Source: Crossaster papposus
Taxonomy: Eukaryota; Echinodermata; Asteroidea; Velatida; Solasteridae
Reading direction: 5' to 3'
Assembly (NCBI GenBank): GCA_037893245.1
Contig: JBAIAA010000509.1
Location: forward strand, 868,001-932,000
Length of the DNA: 64,000 nt
Shown: one piece after another, positions 53,801 to 64,000 of the stretch
Layout: every line of letters begins with the position of its first letter
How positions within the stretch are numbered: position 1 is the first letter of the stretch
Program-made: the position numbers and the translations under genes
The notes under the pieces: generated by a model
What the model was told of the DNA's origin: nothing
What the model saw: the letters and a program-made list of their open reading frames with translations, nothing else
Databases searched by the model: none

Positions 53801-56800
53801 TCGTATATATGAATACAAACTAGCAAATGCTATGAAGTACAAGCAAACAGTAAACGCATTTACTTCGGAGTAAATGCATTAAGGAAAAGCAAATGCTTCA
53901 ATTCGTATGAATAAAATAAAATGTTACTGTTTAGCATTTACTGACTGAAATAGTAGTAAATGCTTCTAACTTGCAGTCGATTGCACATCCGAATGGTTTA
54001 TAACAATAGAGTCTCTATTGTGTGTACATACACACATGCACGTTTGTTTATGGTGTAAATGGAGGACACATGCCTCGATTGAGATTCGTACAAACAAAGG
54101 AAATTATCGAGAGGAACAAAAGAAACTCCTCGATTTACACCATAAACAAACGTTGATGTGCGACCACGCTGACGGGGGTGTCAAGATGAAATCGGAACCT
54201 CAAGTTGCTGCTTCGCAGTCGCATGCCTTTTTCTGTCTCGGGAATATTGCAAAGAAATTATCGGCCATCTACGTCTCATTTCCTTCCCAAAATTCAGTAC
54301 AACTGTTTGTATTTTAATCCTAGACACTCCATCTTCCATGTTCATACATTTTCCTGCCTAACCACATATACGAAAGCTCCTATTTTTAATATTAGTATTT
54401 CTTCTCTTTTTTCAAGGTAGCCCCGAACCAACCTTGAAAATTGACGAGTAAATACTGCAAATCTGAAGCATTCACTCATTTTTATTCATACCAAATGGAG
54501 CAAATACTAATATTCTAGCAAATGCTGAAAATTAAAAAGTAAATACCTTTAGTCTTTAGCAAATACTTTACAGTAAAACCTTTTGCTTCATTTTTATTCA
54601 TACAGATGCAAGTAAAAGCTTAACAATTGGTAGTAAAAGCTTAACAATTGGTAGTAAAAGCAAATGCTAGTTTTTTTATTCATACGGCCCACCGTATAGC
54701 TAAATATCTTTCTCATATAGCTAACTATGGTTGTGTGCCAAATTCCATGCTTTTATCATTTTGAACAATTGTTCACCCGGCCGTCTCATATGAAGCACGA
54801 TATGTGGCAGAGAAAACCCCCCCTCTTTTGTGTTGACCATTGTGTTCCCGGAATCTCAGGAATTCCTTTTAGGTTTCAAGGGGGGTGGGTTAGGTTACAA
54901 TAGTGTTGAGTGCGTATAAAGTATAGGGATAAGAGGGGGGTACCCCTCAGCCACATATCGTGCTGGGTATAGGCCGTCTGTCTGACTAATATCAAGACGT
55001 CTAGGTGCTAAAGATTTAATCGTGCTTCACAATCAAACGACTGTGCACGTTTGTTGTTTTTCTCCCACTGTCCTCTCAGCAAGTGTAGTATCCACTGAGC
55101 TGAAACTTCAACAGGTTGAGTTTTGGACATTCTTTTTTTGATTAAGTGTGGTGTTATTAAAATGCACGAAAAGTAAATGACCCTATCATGTCTTCAAGGT
55201 AGTATACACCATTTGCAAACATTAAAATCAAAACTACTGAATTATTATGAAATACCTTAACTGACTAAGTGATAACAGTCTCAAGCATCCTGTAAAATCA
55301 CGGCACCTGATTTGATGTGGTTTTAAACAAAAAGTGGAATTTTGCCGGCCGGCAATCATTGTAATAAATTGACTATTTTCAAACATTGTCTCCAATTTAT
55401 TGAATTCGTCTGAATAGGTCAAAAATTGTTTGAATATGTCCCCACTGCAGATTTCAACAAATTACCATATACTGAAGCCTGATAGCAGAAAGTTTAATCT
55501 TGTTAATTAAGCACCATTTCTTTTCTTCAAATTTTCAACTTCTACTGACTGCCCAGACTGCAAGAACAGCACTTTGTTTCTTGGTTTTTCCAGTTTCTAT
55601 GAACACAAACCTTTAAACAGGGCAGCATCAGAATGTTTACTATAACTTTAAACTACAAACCCCCTAACCCAGCTATTTTCGAAAATTACAGCAAAAGCAA
55701 ATGTGACCCAGCACGAGTAAATAAGACACTTTGAGGCAAAAATGAAAATTTAGATTTTGATTTTATCATTTAAAGCTTGTTTAGCTTTAAATGATGAAAT
55801 CAAAATCTCAAATTTTATTTTTGCCTCAAAGTGTCTCATTAATTTTACTCGTGCTGGGTCACAAATGGTGTATACTACCTTCAAATGATTTGCTGAATAC
55901 ATTCAAATATATCGAACAAACTATGATTTGCGATTATTGATTTGTTGTTATTCAGGTGCTACGCAAAGTCTGTTGGGCGTTCTCGTGGCCGTACAGTGCA
56001 TTTTTGAGTTCGGTTCTGGGTTCCTGAGTGGTTGGGCCATCCTCAAATTTGGCCACGTGGCGCTGTTGGCTCTGGGGTTATTTCTCTACATCGTCCGATT
56101 TTGTCTTTACTATCTGATCAAAGTACCCTGGATAATGATATTCGTCGAGCCAGTGCAAGGTAAATTAAGGTGCAAGGCAATCGTTGAAGAAATAATCCGA
56201 CTATTTTCACACTGCCCCCAATAGAATAAATTTAGTTTGTCTACATCTTATTTACAGTACACACATCCGTGAAAGGGGTACAAACCAACTAAACAGGTCA
56301 AAATAAATAAGTCCCCCCTGGGAAAGGTGCATTTTTCTGGAAGGCAGTTAGGCTCCTTAACCTGTTACAAAAATGTAAAATGTAGTCTGAAATGTTACAC
56401 ATTTATTGTGCAATAAAGTTTACCTTCGCCTTGAAATGCTGCCATTTATTGAATGTGATGACCAATAAAAAATGACACTTTCTTGCATAGGGATTGGACA
56501 AATGGAGAAAATCTTGTTTTTACAGAATTTTTTAATATTCTTTCCTCACTTCAATTAATTTTCAAGTGTACAAATGTAAACATGCATTTAATGTTTTTGT
56601 TTTTGTTTTTAATTTCATTACTGAAACGAAAGGACCCCCCAAAATACCAACTTTTCATTTTCACAAAACCTTTATGCTTTACAAAAATTGTTTTGTTTGG
56701 GTGACTCTAATTTACTGTACTTCGTAAATTTAGAAAATTTAAAACAAAAACAACAACGTTAAATGCATGTTTACATTTTTACACTGTCTCTAGGAAAATT

Positions 56801-59559
56801 AATTGAAGTGAGGAAATAATATTTTTTTTCCCGTAAAAAACATGATTTTCTCCATTTGTCCAATCCCTATGCAAGAAAGTGTCATTTTCTATTGGTCATC
56901 ACATTTAATAAATGGCAGCATATTTCAAGGCGAAGGTTAACTGTTGGGTGAAACTTTATTGCACAATAAATGTGTAACATTTCAGACTATATTTTACATT
57001 TTTGTAACAGGTTAAGGAGCCTAACTGAGCCTAACTGTTTTCCAGAAAAATGCACATTTCCCAGGGGGACTTATTTCTTTTGACCTGTTTATGTCTTAAC
57101 TAGTGGTTTCTATAGTCTAATAATTCCCTGACGTCTATAAATTGCTCTGTTTTGCCTGAAGGAAGTAAATGAACCAGACTACAAAAATATCAATGTTTGT
57201 CTTGGTTTTTTCAAGCCTCTATGAACACAAAACTTGAAAACACAGCCGTCTTATAATAAGGCAGGATTGTAGTCGAGTCCCTGCAAGTCCTTTCACAAGT
57301 CCTTTCGTGAAGCCAGTCACAAGTCCCTTCATAAAGGCAGTCACAAGTAACTGGATGAACAATGACAAAGGAATGCCTTTGTCAAAGTTGATTTGAATAG
57401 CTTGTGATTTAAATTGGAACTGAAGGACTTGTGATGGACTTGCGACTTACGATGGACTCGACTACATCCCTGCAATAAGGTACAATATCAATCCCCTAAC
57501 TCATTCATCTTCAACAAATACAGTTAATGCAAATAGTGTATATACTACCTTTAAAAAAACCCAAACCAAACCAAATATATGAACAGGATTATGCTACATA
57601 ATGACATGGGCGACCTGCGTATCCTACATGAGCGAGGCGATTTCGTCGGAGAACAGCGGTACAATGCAAGGTGTCCTTATCTCCACATACCACGGCCTGG
57701 GTAACGGGGTGGGGTACTTCCTAACGGGGCTGCTGGTAACCCGATTCGGGGCTCCGTGGACGTTCATCATTTATGCAGTGTCCTGTGCCGTGTTTCTCGT
57801 CTTGTTCCTGGCCATCCAGTGGGTAAGCTCACACAAAGGTAGACTCTAGACCCGTGAACAAAGGACGTCCATAGGATGAGGGAAGAGGTAACGGATTGTG
57901 GACTTGCACACGTTTATAGTCCGCTCCGCCATTTGAAAAAAAGCTTTAAAGATAGGATACACCATTGGTAATTGCTTGAATTATAATGAATGGGTAGATT
58001 TAGGGGGTTGCATTTTATAGTAAATACCGTTTAACTGACCTGTCCAAAGTTTTACAATCATGGATGCTGAGAAAAGCACGAAAAACAGCGTTTGTTTTTA
58101 ACCGGCGTCGAGCAGTTATTCTTATGTTATTTGTGTTTTTTTGCGATCGCCATCCGGCGATCGCGAATTTTTCTTTATAGAATCATATTTTTCAGAATAA
58201 TTACAGGATATCTAGCGCAATCATTTTGCTGGATGCCTAAAATCATTATTTACTTTCAGATGAGTAAGATATTTCTTAATAATTCGGTAGTAATTTTTTT
58301 CGATATCTGCAAATGGTGTATCCTACCTTAAGTTTAATGAAAAAATTGGGTCAGGGTTATCTGCAGAAAAATGAAGGGCACAGAATCAAAAATGTGGGTT
58401 GAAAACATTCACTGGAAGCGAGAAAAATGAGTATTTAGCCACTGTTTTCTTAACTACACAAATCCAAAGAATGTCCACAGTATGGAACGTAACATTTTGT
58501 GTGTGTATGTATTGAAAATCGTTATTCGCACATGAACAAACTAATGGGAAATTCCACGTAAACAGCGTGAAAGAGAAGTTCACATTCAAGTACAAATAAG
58601 AAACACAAGCTGTTTGTTTTGTATTTTTGAACAATTTAGTTGTTTACAGGTCTATTCATGTAACAACCTTAAAACTAGAGATAGTGGTTGTTAACGAAAG
58701 CTGGTACCTAAATATGTTTGATTGTCATTGGACAGTACAGAAATGAAAACAAAGAGTTATCATGACGTCGTTATCATGACGTCATTATATGACGTTACTT
58801 CAAATTATTAGCCGCATGATCCATCACAGATGGTAGCTCTTTAAGTGCTTATATAGAGCGTTGCTGTGCCAAAATCGACATCCAGGAACTTCTTGGTAAA
58901 GATAGCAACCAAATTGACAACCAAAGTCGCACGACGGTGTCATTTTGGTTGTAGTCTAACAGTGCCTTTTGAACATGCCATAAAGGAAATGAACACGAGA
59001 GAGAATAGTCTGGGTAATCTTGTGCATTTTGAACTAGACCAATCAATACACAACGACGCGCGAGGCGCCTGCACGAATTCGTGCTTGTTGCCTGTAACAC
59101 AGACCTGTGCAAGGTTCATACCATCAATAATGGAGGAAAGTATTGCGGACAAAATCAAAGAAAGGATCATTATTATGTTGTTTTTCTGATCTTTACGACC
59201 TAGGATGTAAATTTGAAGCATTTGAATTTGATTTTGGAAATCTTTTGTTGAAATCAAATGTTTGGCTTTTGGCCGTGTCCGCTTTGAATGCAAAATCACA
59301 TCATGCCAATTCCTCAATTTTCGTTTTTAATCCCCAGTTTTCGGAGGTGCCACCATTGCCCTGGAAATTGGGTGCGGAATCGTTACAATCACTCTCTGAA
59401 GAAGGCGGGGAACTAGACCGGGAGGAACTAGACCGGGAGGATTTGCAGCAGAAACAATCTCTCCTTGAATCACCAGAAGCAGCAAAATCAGGGAAAGTTT
59501 GCCTCAAACTGCCAGAATTTACTCTTAAAACCCAAACTGTCAGCCAGCAGGATCCGTGA
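47065..59559 (+). CDS. MFSD6-like major facilitator transporter
   Basis: Six exons: 47065-47855, 48129-48282, 50181-50349, 55956-56159, 57587-57822 and 59338-59559. They sum to 1776 nt (591 residues), with junction phases 2, 0, 1, 1 and 0 all matching and GT-AG introns. The family is shown by YVPLYFKQIGLSPSEIG after helix 1, SLRPVVAFLLVP and DRFRCRKAVLVGSLL, then FLFWHLENLG, VAVQCIFEFGSGFLSG, a helix pair ending VEPVQG, and WATCVSYMSEA...GTMQGVL, which recur in MFSD6 and MFSD6L. About 12 membrane helices are expected, with a large loop at residues about 105-205. The length is close to MFSD6L (about 590) and shorter than MFSD6 (about 790). The substrate is unknown. An in-frame stop lies 6 nt before the first ATG; the ATG at 47074 has the better Kozak context (ACCACCATGT) and would give 588 residues. 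Confidence 0.85.
48129..48282 (+). CDS. MFSD6-like exon 2
   Basis: The acceptor GTGGTTTATTTCAG was chosen because it alone restores phase 2 and continues a hydrophobic frame (SLATGFLLNSTRTVEV, then SFVLAIGVSAIVLVFVVF). The donor TCG|GTAAGA is phase 0. Confidence 0.8.
48618..49491. mobile_element. CGTCC-rich repeated element, copy 3 (complete ends)
   Basis: In intron 2 of the transporter gene. The ends are inverted: AATGCTTCCG/TCACACCAAACTAGTTCTCA on the left and the matching complement at 49463-49491. TATAAATA is at 49064-49071, followed by a short MPPKRSRSG frame (49149-49265). This copy defines the boundaries that the two duplicated copies have blurred. Confidence 0.7.
49149..49265 (+). 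CDS. Short basic ORF in repeated element, copy 3
   Basis: 38 residues starting MPPKRSRSG and ending RIEVRQFSL. It keeps the start and end residues of the other two copies while the middle is shifted by an indel. Low coding confidence. Confidence 0.25.
   Translation: MPPKRSRSGIQAVGKQPVLLPEDPEAPSSRIEVRQFSL
50181..50349 (+). CDS. MFSD6-like exon 3
   Basis: Acceptor TCTCGACAG, donor G|GTAAGT (phase 1). Begins with a polar Gly/Ala/Ser linker, then a helix ending GFLFWHLENL, the family signature. Confidence 0.85.
50379..50562. mobile_element. MITE with CGTTTGTTTATGGTGTAAAT ends, copy 1
   Basis: Inserted 29 bp after a splice donor. Inverted ends CGTTTGTTT(A/G)TGGTGTAAAT. Other copies are at 52794-52991 and 54041-54152. 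Confidence 0.8.
51640..51925 (-). mobile_element. tRNA-derived SINE with AAT tail
   Basis: The minus strand has box B GGGTTCGAACC (51864-51874), a body containing TGGATTGAGTTTTCAGTCCC, and an AAT-repeat tail at 51640-51656. That body motif is shared, from memory, with widespread marine-invertebrate SINEs. Box A is weak. Confidence 0.7.
52794..52991. mobile_element. MITE with CGTTTGTTTATGG ends, copy 2
   Basis: Inserted at the 3' end of the Myb/SANT-like frame, cutting it. Nearly the same sequence as copy 1. Confidence 0.8.
52992..53409 (-). pseudogene. Myb/SANT-like transposon protein, broken
   Basis: On the minus strand, ATG at 53409 opens a frame with VSIIKGHPVLIDN, a stop at codon 35, then SQLPGIKEIKTSA, ISKTIANMKSQVKKKTD and ANETGNRKIVPSLWEQDL. 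The GHPVL / NMK-VKKK-TGN-KI / WE pattern is that of small Myb/SANT-type DNA-binding proteins encoded by mobile elements. The in-frame stop and the MITE that cuts its C-terminus show it is dead. Confidence 0.6.
54041..54152. mobile_element. MITE with CGTTTGTTTATGG ends, copy 3 (deleted)
   Basis: Same ends as copies 1 and 2, but about 75 bp of the middle is missing. Confidence 0.75.
54787..54971. mobile_element. hAT-like MITE, copy 4
   Basis: 8-bp target duplication GGCCGTCT (54779-54786 and 54972-54979). Same ends as copies 1-3. In intron 3 of the transporter gene. Confidence 0.92.
55195..55885. repeat. MITE-like element with TACACCATTTG ends
   Basis: Inverted ends AAGGTAGTATACACCATTTG. It contains the palindrome at 55703-55862. 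A relative of the 2160, 50770 and 63290 repeats. It ends 70 bp before transporter exon 4. Confidence 0.6.
55703..55862. repeat. Palindromic foldback, 160 bp
   Basis: Arms GTGACCCAGCACGAGTAAA and its complement, nearly perfect to the centre. Flanked by AAAT on both sides. Confidence 0.85.
55956..56159 (+). CDS. MFSD6-like exon 4
   Basis: Acceptor GTTATTCAG, donor G|GTAAAT, phases 1-1. Encodes ATQSLLGVLVAVQCIFEFG, SGWAILKFGHVALLALGL and ends IFVEPVQG. Confidence 0.85.
56292..57091. repeat. Foldback of 800 bp in intron 4
   Basis: Outer arms AAACAGGTCAAAA(T/G)AAATAAG and AGTTAGGCTCCTTAACCTG pair with their complements on the right. Arms of about 300 bp. Confidence 0.75.
57263..57473. mobile_element. 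MITE with GTAGTCGAGTCC ends, copy 2
   Basis: Relative of 11779-11976, with the same CACAAGTCC-type sub-repeats. In intron 4. Confidence 0.6.
57587..57822 (+). CDS. MFSD6-like exon 5
   Basis: Acceptor ATGAACAG (weak pyrimidine tract), phase 1 in and 0 out (TGG|GTAAGC). Encodes WATCVSYMSEAISSE, GTMQGVL and the last two helices. If the donor is not used, the frame stops 8 residues later at 57849, giving an alternative short C-terminus. Confidence 0.85.
57946..58331. mobile_element. TTAA-type MITE, copy e
   Basis: TTAA at 57946-57949 and 58328-58331, family ends. Located in the last intron of the transporter gene. Confidence 0.8.
59338..59559 (+). CDS. MFSD6-like exon 6 (cytosolic tail)
   Basis: Acceptor TTTTTAATCCCCAG, phase 0, matching exon 5. 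Encodes an acidic, Glu/Leu/Gln-rich 73-residue tail with GGELDREELDREDLQQKQ (a short internal repeat) and stop TGA. No hydrophobic segment, as expected for a cytosolic C-terminus. No AATAAA was found before the MITE that begins 22 bp later. Confidence 0.65.
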   Translation, partial: FSEVPPLPWKLGAESLQSLSEEGGELDREELDREDLQQKQSLLESPEAAKSGKVCLKLPEFTLKTQTVSQQDP

Positions 59560-59580
59560 TAACACAATAAGAAGAACATT

Positions 59581-62450
59581 GGGGCCGATTTCACGATCTT
59601 ATCTTGCGACTCATCTTAGGACTTAGGACGAGTCCCAGCTCAAGGATCGATTTTGGCTAAGACGTGTCCCAAGATCGATTTAACTAAACCCATCTTATGA
59701 AAGACGCATCACAACTACCAATTTGATGGCTGTTTTACCACTATAGAGAAAACAGTCGTTGAAAAGAAACGCTCAAACCAACTTCCCGCGCACGCGCGTG
59801 CATAAAACACGAACTTTCACCAGAAAATACAATGCATGTTCTATACGACAGAGTCGACTAGTTGTTAGCCTTTAAACAAGGCCACATGTCTGATAGAGGC
59901 CGAGCGACTAAAAAGAGACTAATCGCGAAAACCTGAGTGAACGCCAGTGCGAATTGCCCAGACAAGTGGCCTTTATCAATCTGGTTTGGATTTCTTATGT
60001 TAACCTTTGTTTCCAACTGGAATCGCTACCGAAATGGTAGCGTCCAATCAGCGAACGTATCTCTGCGTGACGTCAGCTTATATTGAGTTGGACTAGTTCA
60101 TTTTACAAACAGGGAATGTCCAATCATGTCACTTACAATATTTAGTTCAAATCATTAGTTGCTTCCTAATTTATTGCAATTTTGCATGTAAAATAGATTT
60201 AAATGTGATATCTTGTATTTATCATTCATATATTCAACTCAGAAGCAACATTTATTTACGTTTTTTTACCTTTTCTTACATGCTTTGATATTGAACGAAT
60301 CACGAACGAAACCAACTGGGAGATCGCCGTTCTGATTGGGCGTATTGGCATGCTAATATGTATCTATGAATAATTCATGCCGAGCAGTGAAACCTACATT
60401 GCAAAAGGCCTCGTGACATTCGTCACTCGGTCGCGCGTTCACCCCAGGTATCTAGACTCATCTCAGCCGCTTAGCCAGAGTCACGAGGCCTTGTCAAAAG
60501 GCTAACTAGTTGTTGGCGTATAAATAATTCATACACACGTATCAAAAATCTTGTTTATACCCGTTTCGCCTTCGAAACTATAACTCTAGGCCGACATTTG
60601 GTTTTTAAGAGAAGATAATGCAATGTTGCCAGACGATATACAGATTAACGCACGTATAAATGAGATAAGACGACCCTCGGACCGATCTTAAGTTAAGGCC
60701 CGGTCACACAGCCTTTCGCGTCTGTATCGCGGGTAAAATTTCGCAATTTTTTTTTGCCCGCGGTTGCCCGTTCTGGAAAATGTGCAAAATTGGCTTACCC
60801 GCGGTTTACCCGTGGTATGCCCGCGGAACAGACGCCGGCGACTGTTCCGCGTCCTTATCGCGGGTGAAGCGCGGCGGTACCGCGGCCTACCACGGGTATA
60901 ATAAAGCAGCCGAACCGGGCTGTAGAAATCATAATCATAATCATTGACGTCTGGAGCACAACTGACGAATGCTCGGCAAATCGCGCTTTTTATATACCTA
61001 AAATCAGACGTTGTACGGACGCGATTAGGCCGTGGACAATCGTATTTGGGACGTGTACAAGACGCAATTGAACGTGATTAGGCCGGTATTGGGGCGCGCT
61101 GTTTACGCGGAGAAAGGCGTTTGTCCGTGCTTACACGCGGTACACACGCTAATGCACGTGATAACAACGCGGTACAGACGCGGAACAAACGTGCTATGAC
61201 CGTGCTCCACCCGCGATTACCCGCGAAAATTTCGCGTCCTACCGCGTGTAACCACGTCTTAACCGCGGCCGTAGCACGTCCTAGCACGTTCGTTCCGCGT
61301 CTGTACCGCGTCTTTACCGCGTGTGTACCACGTGTACCGCCCGCGATTACCCGCGGTCTAAATGTTTGGGCAGCCCAAAACTTTTTCGCGCGGCCAACCG
61401 CGTGTGAATTTCTTACCGCGTGTAACGACGGGTAAAGTACGGCTGTATCGCGTCTTTATCGCGACCTCAAAGCGTCCAACAGCGTCTGCTTCACGGGCAG
61501 AAATTTTTTGCCGTGATTCGGCCGCGATACGCCCGTGGAGGGCTGTGTGACCGGGCCTTTAAGGCCTTTACTTTACCCGTCGTTACACGCGGTAAGAAAT
61601 TCACACGCGGTTGGCCGCGCGAAAAAGTTTTGGGCTGCCCAAAAATTTAGACCGCGGGTAATCGCGGGCGGTACACGTGGTACACACGCGGTAAAGACGC
61701 GGTACAGACGCGGAACGAACGTGCTAGGACGTGCTACGGCCGCGGTTAAGACGTGGTTACACGCGGTAGGACGCGAAATTTTCGCGGGTAATCGCGGGTG
61801 GAGCACGGTCATAGCACGTTTGTTCCGCGTCTGTACCGCGTTGTTATCACGTGCATTAGCGTGTGTACCGCGTGTAAGCACGGACAAACGCCTTTCTCCG
61901 CGTAAACAGCGCGCCCCAATACCGGCCTAATCACGTTCAATTGCGTCTTGTACACGTCCCAAATACGATTGTCCACGGCCTAATCGCGTCCGTACAACGT
62001 CTGATTTTAGGTATATAAAAAGCGCGATTTGCCGAGCATTCGTCAGTTGTGCTCCAGACGTCAATGATTATGATTATGATTTCTACAGCCCGGTTCGGCT
62101 GCTTTATTATACCCGTGGTAGGCCGCGGTACCGCCGCGCTTCACCCGCGATAAGGACGCGGAACAGTCGCCGGCGTCTGTTCTGCGGGCATACCACGGGT
62201 AAACCGCGGGTAAGCCAATTTTGCACATTTTCCACCACGGGCAACCGCGGGCAAAAAAAAATTGCGAAATTTTACCCGCGATACAGACGCGAAAGGCTGT
62301 GTGACCGGGCCTTTAAGGACGAGTTCAGCAGCGTTGCTAAGGAAATTAAGACGGGTTGAACGCGTCTTAACTTTGGTGAAATCCTAGAACGAGTCGCGAG
62401 TTAGGACGAGTTACTCTTCACGCATCTTAGCGTTTCTTGAAATCGCCCCC
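59581..62450. mobile_element. Outer inverted-repeat element with GATTTCA ends
   Basis: The ends GGGG(C)CGATTTCA pair with TGAAATCGCCCCC. Arms carry CGAGT/ACTCG and CTTAGGAC-type sub-repeats. It is split by the nested palindromic element at 60697-62312, and has a relative of the 35750 foldback at about 60405-60505. Confidence 0.65.
60697..62312. mobile_element. Nested palindromic TTAA element, 741-bp arms
   Basis: Arms 60697-61437 and 61571-62311 are complementary with constant coordinate sum (123008), so there are no net indels. The ends are GGCCCGGTCACACAGCC and TTAA flanks it (60693-60696 and 62313-62316). Arms are built from CGCGTCTGTACCGCG-like sub-repeats. The 133-bp loop holds an extra element end, GGCTGTGTGACCGGGCC (61542-61558). 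The matching frames on both strands are palindrome artefacts. Confidence 0.85.
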
Positions 62451-64000
62451 TACTATAAATAGTTCTTTTAGGTATTGTATATTAGCCCTAAACCCCTAGG
62501 GAGTGAAATATGTAATATTACAGGATTCAGGAATACAATGTTAGATTTGTGGCCCTTCACCAACATGTATTTATACTGGTTTCTCAGGGATTTTTTTTTT
62601 AATTTTTTTAATTTTTTTTTTTTGGGGGGGGGGGTTGCGTTAGTTAACAATAGTCTAGAGAGTGTATAGGTGTAGGGGAGTTCGTCGGTCCCATGCCTTG
62701 CTGGGTATTTATTGCAACCAAAATGTTTCAAAAGTGGTAATTTGCATCACAAGATTCAATATTAGCAAGAAATGGGACGGAGAGAACCACCCCTCCTTTA
62801 TGGTGGTCATTGTACTGGCGGAATGTTATTGCCTTTCAGAAATTCTGTTTCTGATGTTTTTTTTTAAATTGTACATAGTTCTACTTTATATTTTTGTTTA
62901 ATATACAAATAATAAATCCGGTGCAATGGTATATATTAGGGTCATCTCTTCCCTCAAATCTCAAAAAGTGTTGGAGGGCAGATGCAGTTTAGTATTTTGA
63001 TGACAGCAATAATGACATACAAGGCTTTTTTGAAAATTGTTTTCCTATTTTTTAAAGGCTACAATTTCACTTAGGTTTTGGAAATACGTGCCTTTTAATA
63101 TAAAGTGCGCATCTTTTTGTTTTCAATCAATTCACATATTTCCCCCAAGGTTGGTTTTGGTTGAATTAAATTGTATGGCATTTATTGTATTTATTGCAAG
63201 TTTCAGCCCCAATAAACACAATGCTACTAAAATGTGCCTGTTAACAACACAAATCAGGGTCCTTGTCAATTCTTACTGGGTCAATTCTTACTAGATATAC
63301 AGCATTTGCGTTTGCTGTAGTTTTTAGAAAATAATGGATTTGGGGTTAGTATTTTATAGCAAATATTGTTACATCAACCCGATTTAGGTTTTTCTTTTAT
63401 AGAAGCTATAATAAAATATAAAAAATATATTTTTGAGGAAAGAGTGCAATTTAGAGGAACCAGACTTTGCTGGCTTGTTCCCATTCACGAATGTGTAACC
63501 GGACCGGTTGCAAACCAAATGTAGACTAAATTTAGGGCAGTATTTGAAAAAATAATGTTCGGCTTACCATCATTGGAAATCGATACACAAATTCAACTTT
63601 TCTTAAATGACAGCAGCACCAGGCGCGGCAAATAATGTTGCAATCCCACGTTGATTTTTACTTCATGAGACCCACTCTGCAAAAATGAGTCCGATGTATT
63701 AACAAGGTTTTCAATTTTAAAGTTGGTCAGAAAAAGCAGAAAATAAGCTTTCATTTGATATGGCACAACTCTGTAGTTTAATGCATTGGTCTTTTACAAT
63801 TTTGGGAAATTTGCTTTTTCCCAGTTATATTCAACATGTCTTTGAACAGAAATGAAGATTTACAATTGTAGTGCTTCATCAGATGCTATGGAAAGAAAAT
63901 GACAAAACCTGTATTAAATATTATTTAGGGATCAAAACAATCTTTTCAATCGATCAGATCTGAAAATATATTTGTCATTGTGAAAGGGTCATTCTTTACC
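62451..64000. other. Repeat relics, no gene
   Basis: A decayed hAT-like end (complement of ACCCAGCAAGGCATGGGACC) lies near 62690-62710 beside T and G runs. A relative of the 50.8-kb repeat lies at 63290-63720. No exon was recognised. Confidence 0.4.

Larger units (their letters stand above)
52059..54693. mobile_element. 2.6-kb inverted-repeat transposon relic in intron 3
   Basis: Inverted ends GGTGGG(T/C)CGTATGAATA, with arms of about 520 bp that include many AGCATTTGCT/AGCAAATGCT sub-repeats. It carries the broken Myb/SANT-like frame and two inserted copies of the CGTTTGTTTATGG MITE. A PIF/Harbinger-type origin is plausible because those elements encode a separate Myb-like protein (inference). 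Confidence 0.75.

Noticed and set aside
58849..59317. Minus-strand frames near the last transporter exon
   Set aside because: No start context or domain; they overlap the intron and the acceptor region of the transporter gene.
61121..61887. Two 104-residue frames on opposite strands with nearly the same protein
   Set aside because: They are the two arms of one palindrome and read degenerate CGCG sub-repeats; not a duplicated gene.

Overview
This window looks like nuclear DNA of a marine invertebrate animal, most likely a deuterostome such as an echinoderm or hemichordate. That placement is an inference. It rests on intron-containing genes with GT-AG splice sites, a secreted C-type-lectin/LamG/Ig-like gene, an MFSD6-family transporter, tRNA-derived SINEs, TTAGGG-type interstitial telomere-like repeats and an extreme density of short inverted-repeat transposons. 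There is no prokaryotic gene organisation. Most open reading frames in the window are chance frames through repeats and homopolymer tracts.

Layout. 1-5.1 kb: repeats, with a broken mobile-element ORF cut by two MITEs and a nested stack of three elements at 4.3-5.1 kb. 5.1-14.2 kb and 21.7-35.3 kb: two copies of one large direct duplication. Each carries the LamG, Ig-like, spacer and C-terminal exons of a lectin-like gene. The right copy also has, at 18.1 kb, a TATA-type promoter and a first exon encoding a signal peptide and the first half of a C-type lectin domain (CTLD). All its splice phases agree and give a 513-residue secreted protein in which LamG and Ig-like modules sit between two CTLD halves. 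The left copy's first exon is not in the window. 14.2-18 kb and 36-43 kb: repeat-dominated, with many long G or C runs. 43.25-44.37 kb: a tandem array with a 109-bp period in which each unit carries a nuclear-receptor DR1-type site. 45.36 kb: the 5' fragment of a RecQ-like helicase. 47.07-59.56 kb: a six-exon MFSD6-like transporter gene (591 codons, all phases compatible), its introns filled with mobile elements, including one carrying a broken Myb/SANT-like ORF. 59.6-62.45 kb: one inverted-repeat element holding a near-perfect 741-bp palindrome. 62.45-64 kb: repeat relics only.

The two real protein-coding loci appear unrelated in function: a secreted recognition-type protein and a multi-pass membrane transporter. 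Because the two lectin-gene copies are paralogous, several transposon insertions can be dated against the matching empty site in the other copy. This defines exact element ends and target-site duplications without any database search.
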